NCBI GenBank assembly: GCA_018066825.1
Contig: JAGPVU010000133.1
Coordinates: 1 to 29,598 of the forward strand
Length of the DNA: 29,598 bases
Direction: 5' to 3'
DNA from: Cycloclasticus sp.
Lineage (GTDB): Bacteria > Pseudomonadota > Gammaproteobacteria > Methylococcales > Cycloclasticaceae
Below the pieces are notes generated by a model, which ran no database searches, was not told where the DNA came from, and saw only the letters and a list, made by a program, of their open reading frames with translations. Of this stretch, positions 17,355 to 25,947 are shown in pieces (the first letter of the stretch is position 1; every line of letters starts with the position of its first letter). Both the position numbers and the translations under genes were made by a program.

Positions 17355-20003
17355 ATGATCTCATCTATCGTAAAAAAAGTATTTGGTAGCCGCAATGACA
17401 GGCTAGTAAAAGCTAAACAAAAAACCGTAAATCAAATTAATTCGCATGAAGAGGCACTTAAGGTACTTAGTGATGTTGAGTTGCAAAGTAAAACAACTGA
17501 GTTCAGGCAGCGGCTTGATACAGGTGAAACCTTAGAATCTTTGATTCCGGAGGCCTTTGCAGTTGTTAGAGAGGCTGGGGTTCGTGCTTTATCGATGCGT
17601 CATTTTGACGTTCAGTTAATTGGCGGTATGGTGTTGAATGACGGCAAAATAGCCGAAATGAAAACAGGCGAAGGTAAAACATTGGTCGCTACCTTATCGG
17701 CTTATCTCAACGCTTTACCAGCGAAAGGTGTGCACTTAGTTACTGTAAACGATTATTTGGCCGAGCGTGACGCTGCTTGGATGGGGCAATTATTTGGCTT
17801 TTTAGGGTTGACGACTGGCGTTATAACCAATTCGATGAGCCCTGCGCAACGCCGTAACGCCTATGCTGCTGATATTACTTACGGAACCAATAATGAATTT
17901 GGTTTTGATTATCTACGCGACAATATGGCTTTTAGCGTCGAAGACAAGGTCCAGCGGGGCTTGAACTACGCGATTATTGATGAGGTTGACTCAATATTAA
18001 TTGATGAAGCCAGAACCCCATTAATCATTTCAGGTCCTACTGACGATAAAAGTGAGCTGTATTTAAAGCTTAATGTATTAGTAAAAGACCTAACGCCAGA
18101 ACTAGAAACGGGTGAAGGTGATTTCACCATTGACGAAAAATCAAAACAAGTCTATTTAACCGAACTAGGCCATGAAAATATCGAAAAATTACTCGTTAAA
18201 AGTGGCTTATTAAGTGAAAACGAAAGCTTATACGACGCCTCTAATATTGGATTAATGCACCATGTGTATGCGGCATTACGGGCTAATGCTTTATATCAAA
18301 AAGACGTTGATTACATCATACAAAACTCACAAGTGGTCATTGTTGACGAATTTACTGGGCGAACGATGCCGGGTAGGCGTTGGGGTGAAGGCTTACACCA
18401 AGCGATTGAAGCAAAAGAAAACGTTGATATTCAAAATGAAAATCAGACGATGGCGTCGATCACTTTCCAGAATTACTTCAGGATGTACGATAAGTTATCA
18501 GGTATGACAGGTACGGCCGATACAGAAGCTTTTGAGTTCCAACAGATTTATGGTTTGGAAGTGATCGTTATTCCAACTCACCGGGATATGTCGCGTATTG
18601 ACGATGGTGATTTAGTGTATTTAACGGCAAAAGAAAAGTACGAAGCGGTTATTGCCGATATTGAAGATTGTTATAAACGTAAGCAACCGGTGCTGGTTGG
18701 CACAACGTCGATAGAAGTATCAGAATTTTTATCGACTAGCTTGGATAAAATCAAGGTTCCGCATGAAGTGCTGAATGCGAAACAGCACGAAAGGGAAGCG
18801 CAAATTATCGCGAATGCAGGCGCACTAGGGGCGGTTACTATTGCCACTAATATGGCCGGTAGGGGAACCGATATTGTTCTGGGTGGTAAAACGGAGGATA
18901 GGCAGCCTACAGAGGAATGGAAACAGCAGCACCAAGCCGTTCTAGATGCTGGGGGGCTTCGCGTTATCGGTACTGAGCGGCACGAGTCTAGGCGTATTGA
19001 TAACCAGCTTCGAGGCCGTTCTGGTCGTCAAGGTGACCCAGGCGCTAGCCGTTTTTATCTGTCTTTAGAAGATAGTTTAATGCGAATCTTTGCGTCCGAG
19101 CGCGTCTCGGGCTTAATGCAAAAACTCGGTTTAGAAAAAGGTGAATCGATTGAGCATCCGTGGGTTAGCAAAGCGATCGAAAACGCGCAACGTAAAGTTG
19201 AAGGGCATAATTTTGATATTCGTAAGCAACTTTTACAATACGACGACGTAGCGAATGATCAACGAAAAGTGATCTACGAGCAACGTAATGAGATTATGGA
19301 AGCTGAGCAGATCACGGATACCATAGTTTCAATCCGTGAAGATGTACTGGCGCAACTTATAAATCTGTTTATACCGCCACAGTCCATGGATGATCAATGG
19401 GATGTGGATGGTCTGCAACATGCATTAGAAAAAGAGTTTGCCTGTAAACTTCCAATCAAAGATTTATTGGCGCAAGACGAAAGTTTGCATGAAGAAAGTT
19501 TACGTGCGTTGATTGCGGAAAAAATTAATGACGCTTACGATAAAAAAGAAATCTTAGCGGGCGCAAAGGTTTTACGTCACTTTGAAAAATCCGTGATGTT
19601 ACAAACTTTGGACAGCTCTTGGCGCGACCACCTCGCCGCTATGGACCACCTGAGACAAGGCATTCATTTGCGCGGTTATGCACAAAAAGACCCCAAGCAA
19701 GAATATAAACGTGAAGCCTTCGAGATGTTCACCGACATGCTGGATGCTCTTAAACGTGAAGTGGTTATGCTGGTTAGTAAAGTACAAGTTCGTGCTGAAG
19801 AGGACGTTCAAGCGATTGATGAACAACGTCGCACGCAGCAAGAGATGGAATTTAAGCACGCAGATAGCAACGCCTTAGGTAATGCTGCGTCAGTAGAGGA
19901 AAGAGACCAACCGTTTAAGCGCTCTGACAAGAAAGTTGGTCGCAATGATCCCTGCCCTTGTGGTTCTGGTAAGAAGTTTAAGCAATGTCACGGCAAGCTA
20001 TAA
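17355..20003 (+). CDS. secA: Preprotein translocase ATPase SecA
   Basis: Motor that pushes preproteins through SecYEG. It is 882 aa with all expected parts: Walker A in MKTGEGKTL (GEGKT at 105-109), DEVDSILIDEARTPLIISG (Walker B), the preprotein cross-linking region, NMAGRGTDIVLGG and QLRGRSGRQGDPG of the second motor domain, the helical scaffold, and a C-terminal zinc finger C867, C869, C878, H879 that binds SecB and phospholipid. No Shine-Dalgarno sequence is visible before the ATG, whose leader reads CCTTTCCATA. The secM regulator found before secA in enterics is absent; an M23 peptidase gene stands upstream. argJ follows after 18 bases. Confidence 0.98.
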   Translation: MISSIVKKVFGSRNDRLVKAKQKTVNQINSHEEALKVLSDVELQSKTTEFRQRLDTGETLESLIPEAFAVVREAGVRALSMRHFDVQLIGGMVLNDGKIAEMKTGEGKTLVATLSAYLNALPAKGVHLVTVNDYLAERDAAWMGQLFGFLGLTTGVITNSMSPAQRRNAYAADITYGTNNEFGFDYLRDNMAFSVEDKVQRGLNYAIIDEVDSILIDEARTPLIISGPTDDKSELYLKLNVLVKDLTPELETGEGDFTIDEKSKQVYLTELGHENIEKLLVKSGLLSENESLYDASNIGLMHHVYAALRANALYQKDVDYIIQNSQVVIVDEFTGRTMPGRRWGEGLHQAIEAKENVDIQNENQTMASITFQNYFRMYDKLSGMTGTADTEAFEFQQIYGLEVIVIPTHRDMSRIDDGDLVYLTAKEKYEAVIADIEDCYKRKQPVLVGTTSIEVSEFLSTSLDKIKVPHEVLNAKQHEREAQIIANAGALGAVTIATNMAGRGTDIVLGGKTEDRQPTEEWKQQHQAVLDAGGLRVIGTERHESRRIDNQLRGRSGRQGDPGASRFYLSLEDSLMRIFASERVSGLMQKLGLEKGESIEHPWVSKAIENAQRKVEGHNFDIRKQLLQYDDVANDQRKVIYEQRNEIMEAEQITDTIVSIREDVLAQLINLFIPPQSMDDQWDVDGLQHALEKEFACKLPIKDLLAQDESLHEESLRALIAEKINDAYDKKEILAGAKVLRHFEKSVMLQTLDSSWRDHLAAMDHLRQGIHLRGYAQKDPKQEYKREAFEMFTDMLDALKREVVMLVSKVQVRAEEDVQAIDEQRRTQQEMEFKHADSNALGNAASVEERDQPFKRSDKKVGRNDPCPCGSGKKFKQCHGKL

Positions 20004-20021
20004 AGAAACGGGGAGCTGTTA

Positions 20022-21242
20022 ATGGCAGTAGGTAAGTCAACTGAATTACATTTAAAGGCTATTTCTGGTATACGCATTGGAACAGCCTCTGCCGGCATTA
20101 GGCAAAATGTTCGTGATGATATTGTGTTATTTGAATTGGCCGATACGACGCGTGTGGCTGCGGTCTTCACTAAAAACAAATTTTGTGCTGCACCGGTTAC
20201 GTTAGCGAGGCAACACCTGGCTGATACAAGGCCTAACTACCTTTTGGTTAATTCGGGTAACGCTAATGCGGGTTTAGGTACACAAGGCTTATTAGCTGCT
20301 AAACAGTGTTGTGAAGGTCTTGCAGAGCGGGTTAATTCTAAAACAGCTAATATACTGCCGTTTTCAACCGGGGTGATTGGTGAGCCTTTGCCGGTTAATA
20401 AAGTCATTGATGCTTTACAGGCGGCGGTAGATGACCTCAATGCGGAGCATTGGGCAAAGGCGGCGAAGGGGATCATGACCACAGATACCCGGGTAAAGGG
20501 CTGTAGTCGTTCGCTAGAGCTGGATGGAGAGACAATAACCCTGACAGGTATAGCAAAAGGCTCGGGTATGATACGGCCAGATATGGCGACCATGCTCAGT
20601 TATGTGGCAACCGATATGCCAATCAGTCAACCCGTGCTTCAATCAATGCTGAATAAGGCTGTTAATGTATCGTTTAACAGAATTACAGTCGACGGCGATA
20701 CGTCAACCAATGACGCGCTAATATTGATGGCCACAGGAGTGGTTGATACACCAGAGATTAAATCCGAGGATGAATCAAGGTACGCCGAGTTTTTAATCGT
20801 GCTATCTGAGCTGTGTCAGTATTTGGCAGAATCGATCGTGCGTGATGGGGAAGGCGCGAGCAAGTTAATTAAGGTTAACGTTGAAGGCGCAGCAAGTGCC
20901 GAAGATGCCGAAAAAGTAGCCTATACAGTTGCGCACTCGCCACTGGTTAAAACGGCTTTTTTTGCGTCTGATCCTAACTGGGGTAGGATTTTAGCGGCTA
21001 TTGGTAGGGCCAAAGCGGAACAGCTCAATGTTGATCAGGTGTCGATTTATCTAGGTGATGTCTGCATCGTAAAAGCGGGTATGCGTGCAAGCGATTATAC
21101 TGAAGCACAAGGTCAGCATGTTATGCAACAAGATGAAATCACCGTTAGGATCGACTTGGCACAAGGCGTTTGCAGTACGACTGTATTGACGTGTGATTTG
21201 TCGTACGACTACGTGAAGATCAATGCAGAATACCGTTCATAA
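20022..21242 (+). CDS. argJ: Bifunctional ornithine acetyltransferase/N-acetylglutamate synthase ArgJ
   Basis: Transfers the acetyl group from N-acetylornithine to glutamate, recycling it in arginine synthesis; many members also accept acetyl-CoA. It is 406 aa. The enzyme is made as a precursor that cleaves itself before the nucleophilic threonine of the ATML motif, seen here as T190 within KGSGMIRPDMATMLSYVATD. The oxyanion-forming region corresponds to STGVIG at 115-120. The C-terminal NWGRILAAIGRAKAE block is also typical. GGGGAG at 20010-20015 is six bases before the ATG. Its presence suggests the cyclic arginine pathway rather than the linear ArgA/ArgE route of E. coli. It follows secA closely, as in pseudomonads. 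Confidence 0.96.
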   Translation: MAVGKSTELHLKAISGIRIGTASAGIRQNVRDDIVLFELADTTRVAAVFTKNKFCAAPVTLARQHLADTRPNYLLVNSGNANAGLGTQGLLAAKQCCEGLAERVNSKTANILPFSTGVIGEPLPVNKVIDALQAAVDDLNAEHWAKAAKGIMTTDTRVKGCSRSLELDGETITLTGIAKGSGMIRPDMATMLSYVATDMPISQPVLQSMLNKAVNVSFNRITVDGDTSTNDALILMATGVVDTPEIKSEDESRYAEFLIVLSELCQYLAESIVRDGEGASKLIKVNVEGAASAEDAEKVAYTVAHSPLVKTAFFASDPNWGRILAAIGRAKAEQLNVDQVSIYLGDVCIVKAGMRASDYTEAQGQHVMQQDEITVRIDLAQGVCSTTVLTCDLSYDYVKINAEYRS

Positions 21243-21266
21243 AGACTTGTCACACAGCATGCCTTG

Positions 21267-22214
21267 ATGAGCATGTTAAATGTAGCGGTGGGTGTAATCA
21301 AAAATAAATACGGTGAAATTCTTATTAGTCATCGCTTCCAACACCAGCACCAAGGCGGCTTATGGGAGTTTCCAGGCGGGAAGATCCAGTTGGGTGAAAC
21401 GCCTTTTCAGGGCTTGCAAAGGGAGCTGTCAGAAGAGCTAGGTATCGTGATTCATTCGGCGAAACCGCTCTTAAAGATTAAATATCATTACGATGATCTG
21501 TCAGTGCTGTTAAATGTGTTTTTAGTTGAACAATACCAAGGGCAGGCGATCGGGATGGAACAGCAGAAAGTGCAATGGGTTAGTGCTGCAGAATTAGCTA
21601 ACTTTGATTTCCCATCAGCCAATAGACAGATTGTCGAAACATTAGGTTTGGATTTTTTTTACCCTATCGTTGACGATAGTTTGGGTGATGATAATTGCAT
21701 GTTAACCCAATTAGATGCCTTGATAGCAGCGGGCTATACGATGATTCAATGGCGCGCAAATTCGTTGACTGATGAAGCGTTCATAGCGCTTGCAAAGCGT
21801 GCGCTTGCGCGATGCACATCAGCAAACGTGAGATTGTTTTTAAATACCCGCATGGATTTGGCTAGGGCGTTGAAAGCACCCGCAGTACACCTTAACGCCA
21901 ATCAGTTGTTTACGATTAAAGAAGCCTTGCCGGTTGACATGTTAGTCGCGGCGTCGTGCCATAATAAAAAAGAACTGGAACAGGCGCAAAAAATGGGCGT
22001 ACTGTTTGCCGTCTTATCGCCTGTTTTACAGACTAAAACGCACCCTAACTGCTCCCCTATAGGTTGGACGACATTTAAAAAGTTAGTGAATACGGTGTTC
22101 TTACCGGTGTTTGCATTAGGTGGTCTTAGTGCAGAAGATCGAGTGGTAGCGGTAGAGCACAATGCCCAGGGTATTTCAGGTATTAGATGTTTCGTAAAAG
22201 AAACAGGTTGTTAA
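21267..22214 (+). CDS. Nudix (MutT-like) hydrolase fused to a thiamine-phosphate-synthase-like domain
   Basis: Two-domain protein of 315 aa. The N-terminal Nudix domain (about 1-128) has a complete Nudix box: G38, E44, R52, E53, E56, E57 and G59 in the proper spacing, so a pyrophosphohydrolase acting on an NDP-X substrate (MutT-like, 8-oxo-dGTP possible) is expected. The C-terminal domain (about 132-313) has the ThiE/TenI barrel pattern but differs at key positions: QWRAN at 161-165, NT rather than ND at 193-194, VHLNANQ in place of VHLGQ-D, and TKTH at 256-259 where ThiE has TxTK. It is therefore unlikely to be an ordinary ThiE. Similar fusions follow argJ in pseudomonads. The ATG at 21267 is preferred over the adjacent TTG at 21264; no good ribosome site is seen. 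Its stop overlaps that of the convergent yacG. Confidence 0.85.
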   Translation: MSMLNVAVGVIKNKYGEILISHRFQHQHQGGLWEFPGGKIQLGETPFQGLQRELSEELGIVIHSAKPLLKIKYHYDDLSVLLNVFLVEQYQGQAIGMEQQKVQWVSAAELANFDFPSANRQIVETLGLDFFYPIVDDSLGDDNCMLTQLDALIAAGYTMIQWRANSLTDEAFIALAKRALARCTSANVRLFLNTRMDLARALKAPAVHLNANQLFTIKEALPVDMLVAASCHNKKELEQAQKMGVLFAVLSPVLQTKTHPNCSPIGWTTFKKLVNTVFLPVFALGGLSAEDRVVAVEHNAQGISGIRCFVKETGC

Positions 22215-22396
22215 TGCTCGAGATAGTCCTCTTGATCAACATATTGAACATCTTCCCCAGCTATAGCGTGTTTTTCTGATGCCCAATCGCCCAGATCGAT
22301 CATTTTGCAACGTTCGCTGCAAAATGGCTTGAACGCAGATTCTTTAGTCCACAAAACGGTTTGTTGGCAATTAGGGCATATAACTTGAGTAGGCAT
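22211..22396 (-). CDS. yacG: DNA gyrase inhibitor YacG, zinc-binding
   Basis: Small zinc protein (61 aa) of the family that binds GyrB and inhibits DNA gyrase in E. coli. The four zinc ligands are C7, C10 (CPNC), C26 and C30 (CSERC), followed by the signature MIDLGDWASEKHAI and an acidic tail. Start choice: the ATG at 22396 puts the first cysteine seven residues in, as in other YacG proteins, and lies just after the zapD stop. An ATG at 22417 would add seven residues and overlap zapD. Neither has a clear ribosome site, so coupling to zapD is likely. The frame stays open far upstream inside zapD, but that part is not YacG. Last gene of the pilB-to-yacG run. Confidence 0.9.
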   Translation of the reverse strand: MPTQVICPNCQQTVLWTKESAFKPFCSERCKMIDLGDWASEKHAIAGEDVQYVDQEDYLEH

Positions 22397-22400
22397 GGGC

Positions 22401-23168
22401 TTATAGTTGACAGACATGTAAGGTGAATGAGATATCTTCATCCACTTGGGTGGCTCTTTCTGTTTCGCTAGGCTGCATGAAGCGCACGGTAAATCGATGC
22501 TTGCCACCGCTGATTTCGGCGTAATAATGTGCCTGCCGATCATAGGAGACGCGTAATAGCTGAGCGCAGTGGTTGGGGTCTAGGCTTTGTTGATAAAACC
22601 CTAAATGGGCTGTTTTAGTCATCGGGGTGGCGCTAGAGCGAATAAACTGAAGCAACAAGGTTATTGCTTGATGTAGAGGTGTTAAGTTGTCAGTCCATCT
22701 TTGTATTTCATTACGCCGTTCAGCCAAAGGTCTATGTAACCAAAAGTGAAAAATGGGTAGATCAAAATCACAACTACCGCCTGGAATACTGCTGCGTTGA
22801 GCAAGGCTTTTTAATAACTCAACTTGGTTAAGTTTGTTTTCAGTACGAACATTGGATGACATTAAATTAAGGTTCAAGTCGTTTAGTTGCTCAATGCTTT
22901 TTTTAAGCTTTGTACTATCAACATGCGGGTTTTTAGAAAAGATAACTAAGCTTTTTGTATGCCGCTCAACTTCTTTGATAATTTCATTTTTTAAATCGTT
23001 TCGGCTTGTAATGGTGAGAATATCCAACAAACAATTCAATTCAGCTCTGTTTTGATGCTCATTATCGTGTAGAGCAAAATATTGCATTTGATCGAACAGG
23101 TTTTGTAGCCGTAAAAAAATACGGATACGTTCACTGAGTGGTAATTCGTAGGTTATTTGCTCGTTCAA
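22401..23168 (-). CDS. zapD: Cell division protein ZapD (YacF), TTG start
   Basis: Cytoplasmic protein that binds the FtsZ tail and bundles filaments. It is 255 aa, with the family N-terminus YELPLSERIRIFLRLQ at residues 6-21, a largely helical first half, and SIPGGSCDFDLPIFHFWLHRP followed by a beta-rich C-terminal half. Start: the only usual start codon between the in-frame TAA at 23187-23189 and the conserved N-terminus is a TTG at 23166-23168; the next methionine is residue 28, too late. No Shine-Dalgarno is seen. It lies 42 bp after coaE and 4 bp before yacG, the same coaE-zapD-yacG order as in E. coli. Confidence 0.92.
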   Translation of the reverse strand: MNEQITYELPLSERIRIFLRLQNLFDQMQYFALHDNEHQNRAELNCLLDILTITSRNDLKNEIIKEVERHTKSLVIFSKNPHVDSTKLKKSIEQLNDLNLNLMSSNVRTENKLNQVELLKSLAQRSSIPGGSCDFDLPIFHFWLHRPLAERRNEIQRWTDNLTPLHQAITLLLQFIRSSATPMTKTAHLGFYQQSLDPNHCAQLLRVSYDRQAHYYAEISGGKHRFTVRFMQPSETERATQVDEDISFTLHVCQL

Positions 23169-23210
23169 AACGTTGAAATTATTAAGTTAATTAGACTATT
23201 TTGCAGGATG

Positions 23211-23816
23211 TTAAGGGTTTTTACTAGTACTGATTTTTAAGTACGATTCATGCAGTTTACTAACCTCAGAAACTAAGTTTTTTAACGTGCTCGTGTTATT
23301 GATAACATCATCCGCGTGTTGTAATCGTTCGTTTCGCGGACATTGAGATTTTATAATAGCTTTAATCATTTTTTCGCTAAAGCCATTTCGACTTTTGACG
23401 CGCTGAATTTGAATATCCTCTGGACAGTCGATCAGCAAAACCCTATCAATGTGTAAAGGTTGTTTGCTTTCAAGCAATAAAGGAATACTAAGGATCACAT
23501 AGGGTGTCTTGCAGTGGTTTAATTGTTGCTGCATCGTTTGATATATTAGCGGGTGTAAGATGGCCTCAAGTTTTTTTTTATCACTGGGCGAACTAAACAC
23601 CAGTTCGCGTAACGCCTCCCTATTTAACGAACCATCAGCGGTAATAATTTGGCTGCCAAATGCCTTTTCTAACAACGCCAATGCTGGTTGTTGTGGAAGA
23701 ACAAGGCTGTGTGCGATTTCATCAGCATCAATGACGGGAACGCCTAGTTTTTCAAACAAGCGCGTAACTGTCGACTTACCACAAGCAATACCACCCGTTA
23801 GCCCAATATTTAACAT
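23211..23816 (-). CDS. coaE: Dephospho-CoA kinase CoaE
   Basis: P-loop kinase for the last step of coenzyme A synthesis, phosphorylating the 3'-hydroxyl of dephospho-CoA. It is 201 aa. The P-loop GGIACGKST spans residues 8-16. The family stretch VIDADEIAHSLV follows at about 29-40, then ILHPLIY and SIPLLLES, and the lid region with R-rich KSRNGFSEKM. Length and motifs are normal. It starts 6 bases after the pilD stop and is read from the same strand, so it is probably cotranscribed with the pilus genes. Confidence 0.96.
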   Translation of the reverse strand: MLNIGLTGGIACGKSTVTRLFEKLGVPVIDADEIAHSLVLPQQPALALLEKAFGSQIITADGSLNREALRELVFSSPSDKKKLEAILHPLIYQTMQQQLNHCKTPYVILSIPLLLESKQPLHIDRVLLIDCPEDIQIQRVKSRNGFSEKMIKAIIKSQCPRNERLQHADDVINNTSTLKNLVSEVSKLHESYLKISTSKNP

Positions 23817-23822
23817 ACAGTT

Positions 23823-24698
23823 TTATAGACCAACAAACTGTAGATATGACGCGTTAATAGTGTCTCCCCAAATTAGAGCAATAAAGGCGGCAATAGATAA
23901 ATAAGGGCCAAAGGGAATGGCTTTATGTTTGTTCTGACCTTTGAAAACGATCATGCTTATGCCAATCACTGCGCCGGAAAAGGCAGATAAGATGATAACC
24001 AACGGTAGTAGTTGCCAACCCAGAAGAGCACCAATGGCGGCGAGTAACTTAAAATCACCATAGCCCATGCCTTCTTTGCCCGTGATTAGTTTAAATAACC
24101 AAAATACACACCAAAGGCTTAAATAGCCGGCAAGAGCGCCAATAATGGCGGTTGTTGGGTCTACAAAAATATTTAATAGGCTAGCGAAAAGCGCTAACCA
24201 AAGTAAGGGCAAGGTGATCGAGTCGGGCAGTAATTGGGTATCGATATCGATCATGGTTAAACAAATAAGAACCCAGGTAAAAATTACCGCAAAGCCAGTT
24301 TGCAGTGAAACGCCAAATTCAAAAGCGATAATTAAAGCTAAAGCGGCGCTGAGTAGTTCAATAATAGGGTAGCGGATTGAAATAGGGCTGCGGCAATGAC
24401 GGCAACGGCCCATTAAGAAAATATAGCTAATAACAGGTATGTTTTCTAGAGCAGTAATGGCTTGTTTGCAAGAGGGGCAGCGTGAGCGGGGTTGGGATAG
24501 ATTAAAAGGCTCGTCTACGGTTTGCTGAGGGTCGTCTTGTTGAAGAAAACTCAAGCATTCAATACGCCAGTTTTTTTGTAGCATAATGGGCAAACGATAG
24601 ATAACCACATTAAGGAAACTACCGACAATCAATCCTAAAAGACCAAGCGACAGGTAGAAAAAGAAAGCGTTTTGTTCAAACGTATGTAATAGCTCCAT
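23823..24698 (-). CDS. pilD: Type IV prepilin peptidase/N-methyltransferase PilD
   Basis: Inner-membrane aspartic protease that cleaves the leader of type IV pilins and pseudopilins and methylates the new N-terminus. It is 291 aa. The N-terminal GSFLNVVIYRLP and the two zinc-binding pairs C74/C77 (CPSC) and C99/C102 (CRHC) belong to the methylase part. The peptidase aspartates lie in DIDTQLLPD at 151-159 and in the GYGD motif (D215). About seven further membrane segments follow. The presence of both cysteine pairs indicates a full bifunctional enzyme. It starts 23 bases after pilC and ends 6 bases before coaE. As a single PilD it may also serve a type II secretion system elsewhere. Confidence 0.95.
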   Translation of the reverse strand: MELLHTFEQNAFFFYLSLGLLGLIVGSFLNVVIYRLPIMLQKNWRIECLSFLQQDDPQQTVDEPFNLSQPRSRCPSCKQAITALENIPVISYIFLMGRCRHCRSPISIRYPIIELLSAALALIIAFEFGVSLQTGFAVIFTWVLICLTMIDIDTQLLPDSITLPLLWLALFASLLNIFVDPTTAIIGALAGYLSLWCVFWLFKLITGKEGMGYGDFKLLAAIGALLGWQLLPLVIILSAFSGAVIGISMIVFKGQNKHKAIPFGPYLSIAAFIALIWGDTINASYLQFVGL

Positions 24699-24721
24699 GG
24701 TACAAACAGCCGCTAACTTCT

Positions 24722-25942
24722 TTAAAAAACTGAACCCATCATAAAGATGGGTAGATACATGGCGACAATTAAACCACCGACTAAGACGCCTAAAATGGCC
24801 ATAATCAACGGTTCGATTAAGCTGCTAAGCGAGTCGACCGCGTTATCTACTTCTTCTTCATAAAAATCAGCGACCTTGGCGAGCATGGTTTCAACCGAAC
24901 CAGCCTCTTCACCAATAGCTACCATTTGCACCACCATATGGGGGAATAATTCAACATTTTTCATCGATTGCTGCAGCTGGATACCGGTAGCTACTTGCTC
25001 TCTCATCTGCATAACGGCGACAGAATAGACGATATTACCCGTTGCGCCAGCCACGGACTCTAAGGCTTCGACTAGTGGTACGCCAGCAGCCGACATAGTG
25101 GATAAAGTGCGGGCAAAACGCGCGATAGCCGCTTTATTCATAATGTCGCCAATAACGGGTAGCTTTAGAACTAAGCGATCGAGAAAGTGGTTAAACTTAC
25201 GTGAGCGTTTTTTAGCCTGCATTAAGACAAAAACAGCGATGCCGATTATGCCAAATACCAGCCACCATGACTCTTGCATAAAACGGGATAATTCAACCAC
25301 CATTTGGGTAAAGGCGGGTAGGTCGGCACCGAAGCCGCTAAATAGACTTTCAAATTGAGGCACTACAAAAACAAGTAAAACAGCACTCACTATGATGGCC
25401 ACCACAAGTACGGCTATGGGGTACGTTAGGGCTTTTTTGATTTTAGCTTTTAGACTTTCAGTTTTTTCTTTGTATTCAGCAATTTTATTCAGGAGTTCTT
25501 CAAGGATACCCGCGTGTTCGCCAGCTTCGACTAGATTGCAAAACAGTTCATCGAAATGAAAAGGAAACTTAGCCAAGCTTTCAGTTAAGGTCGAACCACC
25601 CTCAATATTGGCTTTAATTGATGCTAACATTTCTTGCATGGCTGGTTTTTCGTGGCCCTTACCGATAATATCAAATGCTTGCACTAGCGGAATACCGGCA
25701 GCCATCATGGTGGCGAGCTGACGACTAAAGATAGCAATATCCCTAGCGACAATGGGCTTTTGACCGAAGCTACCCAGCAATGGTTGTGATTTCTTTTTAA
25801 CCTTAAGAGGGCGAACACCTTGCCTGCGCAATTCGGCTTTAACGATGGCTTCACTTCGGGCACTTATTTCGCCTTTGTTACGATTACCTTTAGCATCTGT
25901 CCCTTCCCACTGAAATACGATTTTTGATGGATTAGCGGCCAT
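24722..25942 (-). CDS. pilC: Type IV pilus inner-membrane platform protein PilC
   Basis: Platform protein that connects the PilB motor to the growing pilus. It is 406 aa with two repeated T2SSF domains: the first at about residues 72-195, with FSRQLATMMAAGIPLVQAF, and the second at about 275-396, with FARTLSTMSAAGVPLVEAL. Membrane segments are at about 170-193, 222-240 and 375-400. The N-terminal segment with FQWEGTDAKGNRNKGEI and RRQGVRPLKVKKKS is typical of PilC rather than GspF. It follows pilB after 5 bases on the same strand. Confidence 0.95.
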   Translation of the reverse strand: MAANPSKIVFQWEGTDAKGNRNKGEISARSEAIVKAELRRQGVRPLKVKKKSQPLLGSFGQKPIVARDIAIFSRQLATMMAAGIPLVQAFDIIGKGHEKPAMQEMLASIKANIEGGSTLTESLAKFPFHFDELFCNLVEAGEHAGILEELLNKIAEYKEKTESLKAKIKKALTYPIAVLVVAIIVSAVLLVFVVPQFESLFSGFGADLPAFTQMVVELSRFMQESWWLVFGIIGIAVFVLMQAKKRSRKFNHFLDRLVLKLPVIGDIMNKAAIARFARTLSTMSAAGVPLVEALESVAGATGNIVYSVAVMQMREQVATGIQLQQSMKNVELFPHMVVQMVAIGEEAGSVETMLAKVADFYEEEVDNAVDSLSSLIEPLIMAILGVLVGGLIVAMYLPIFMMGSVF

Positions 25943-25947
25943 AATGT

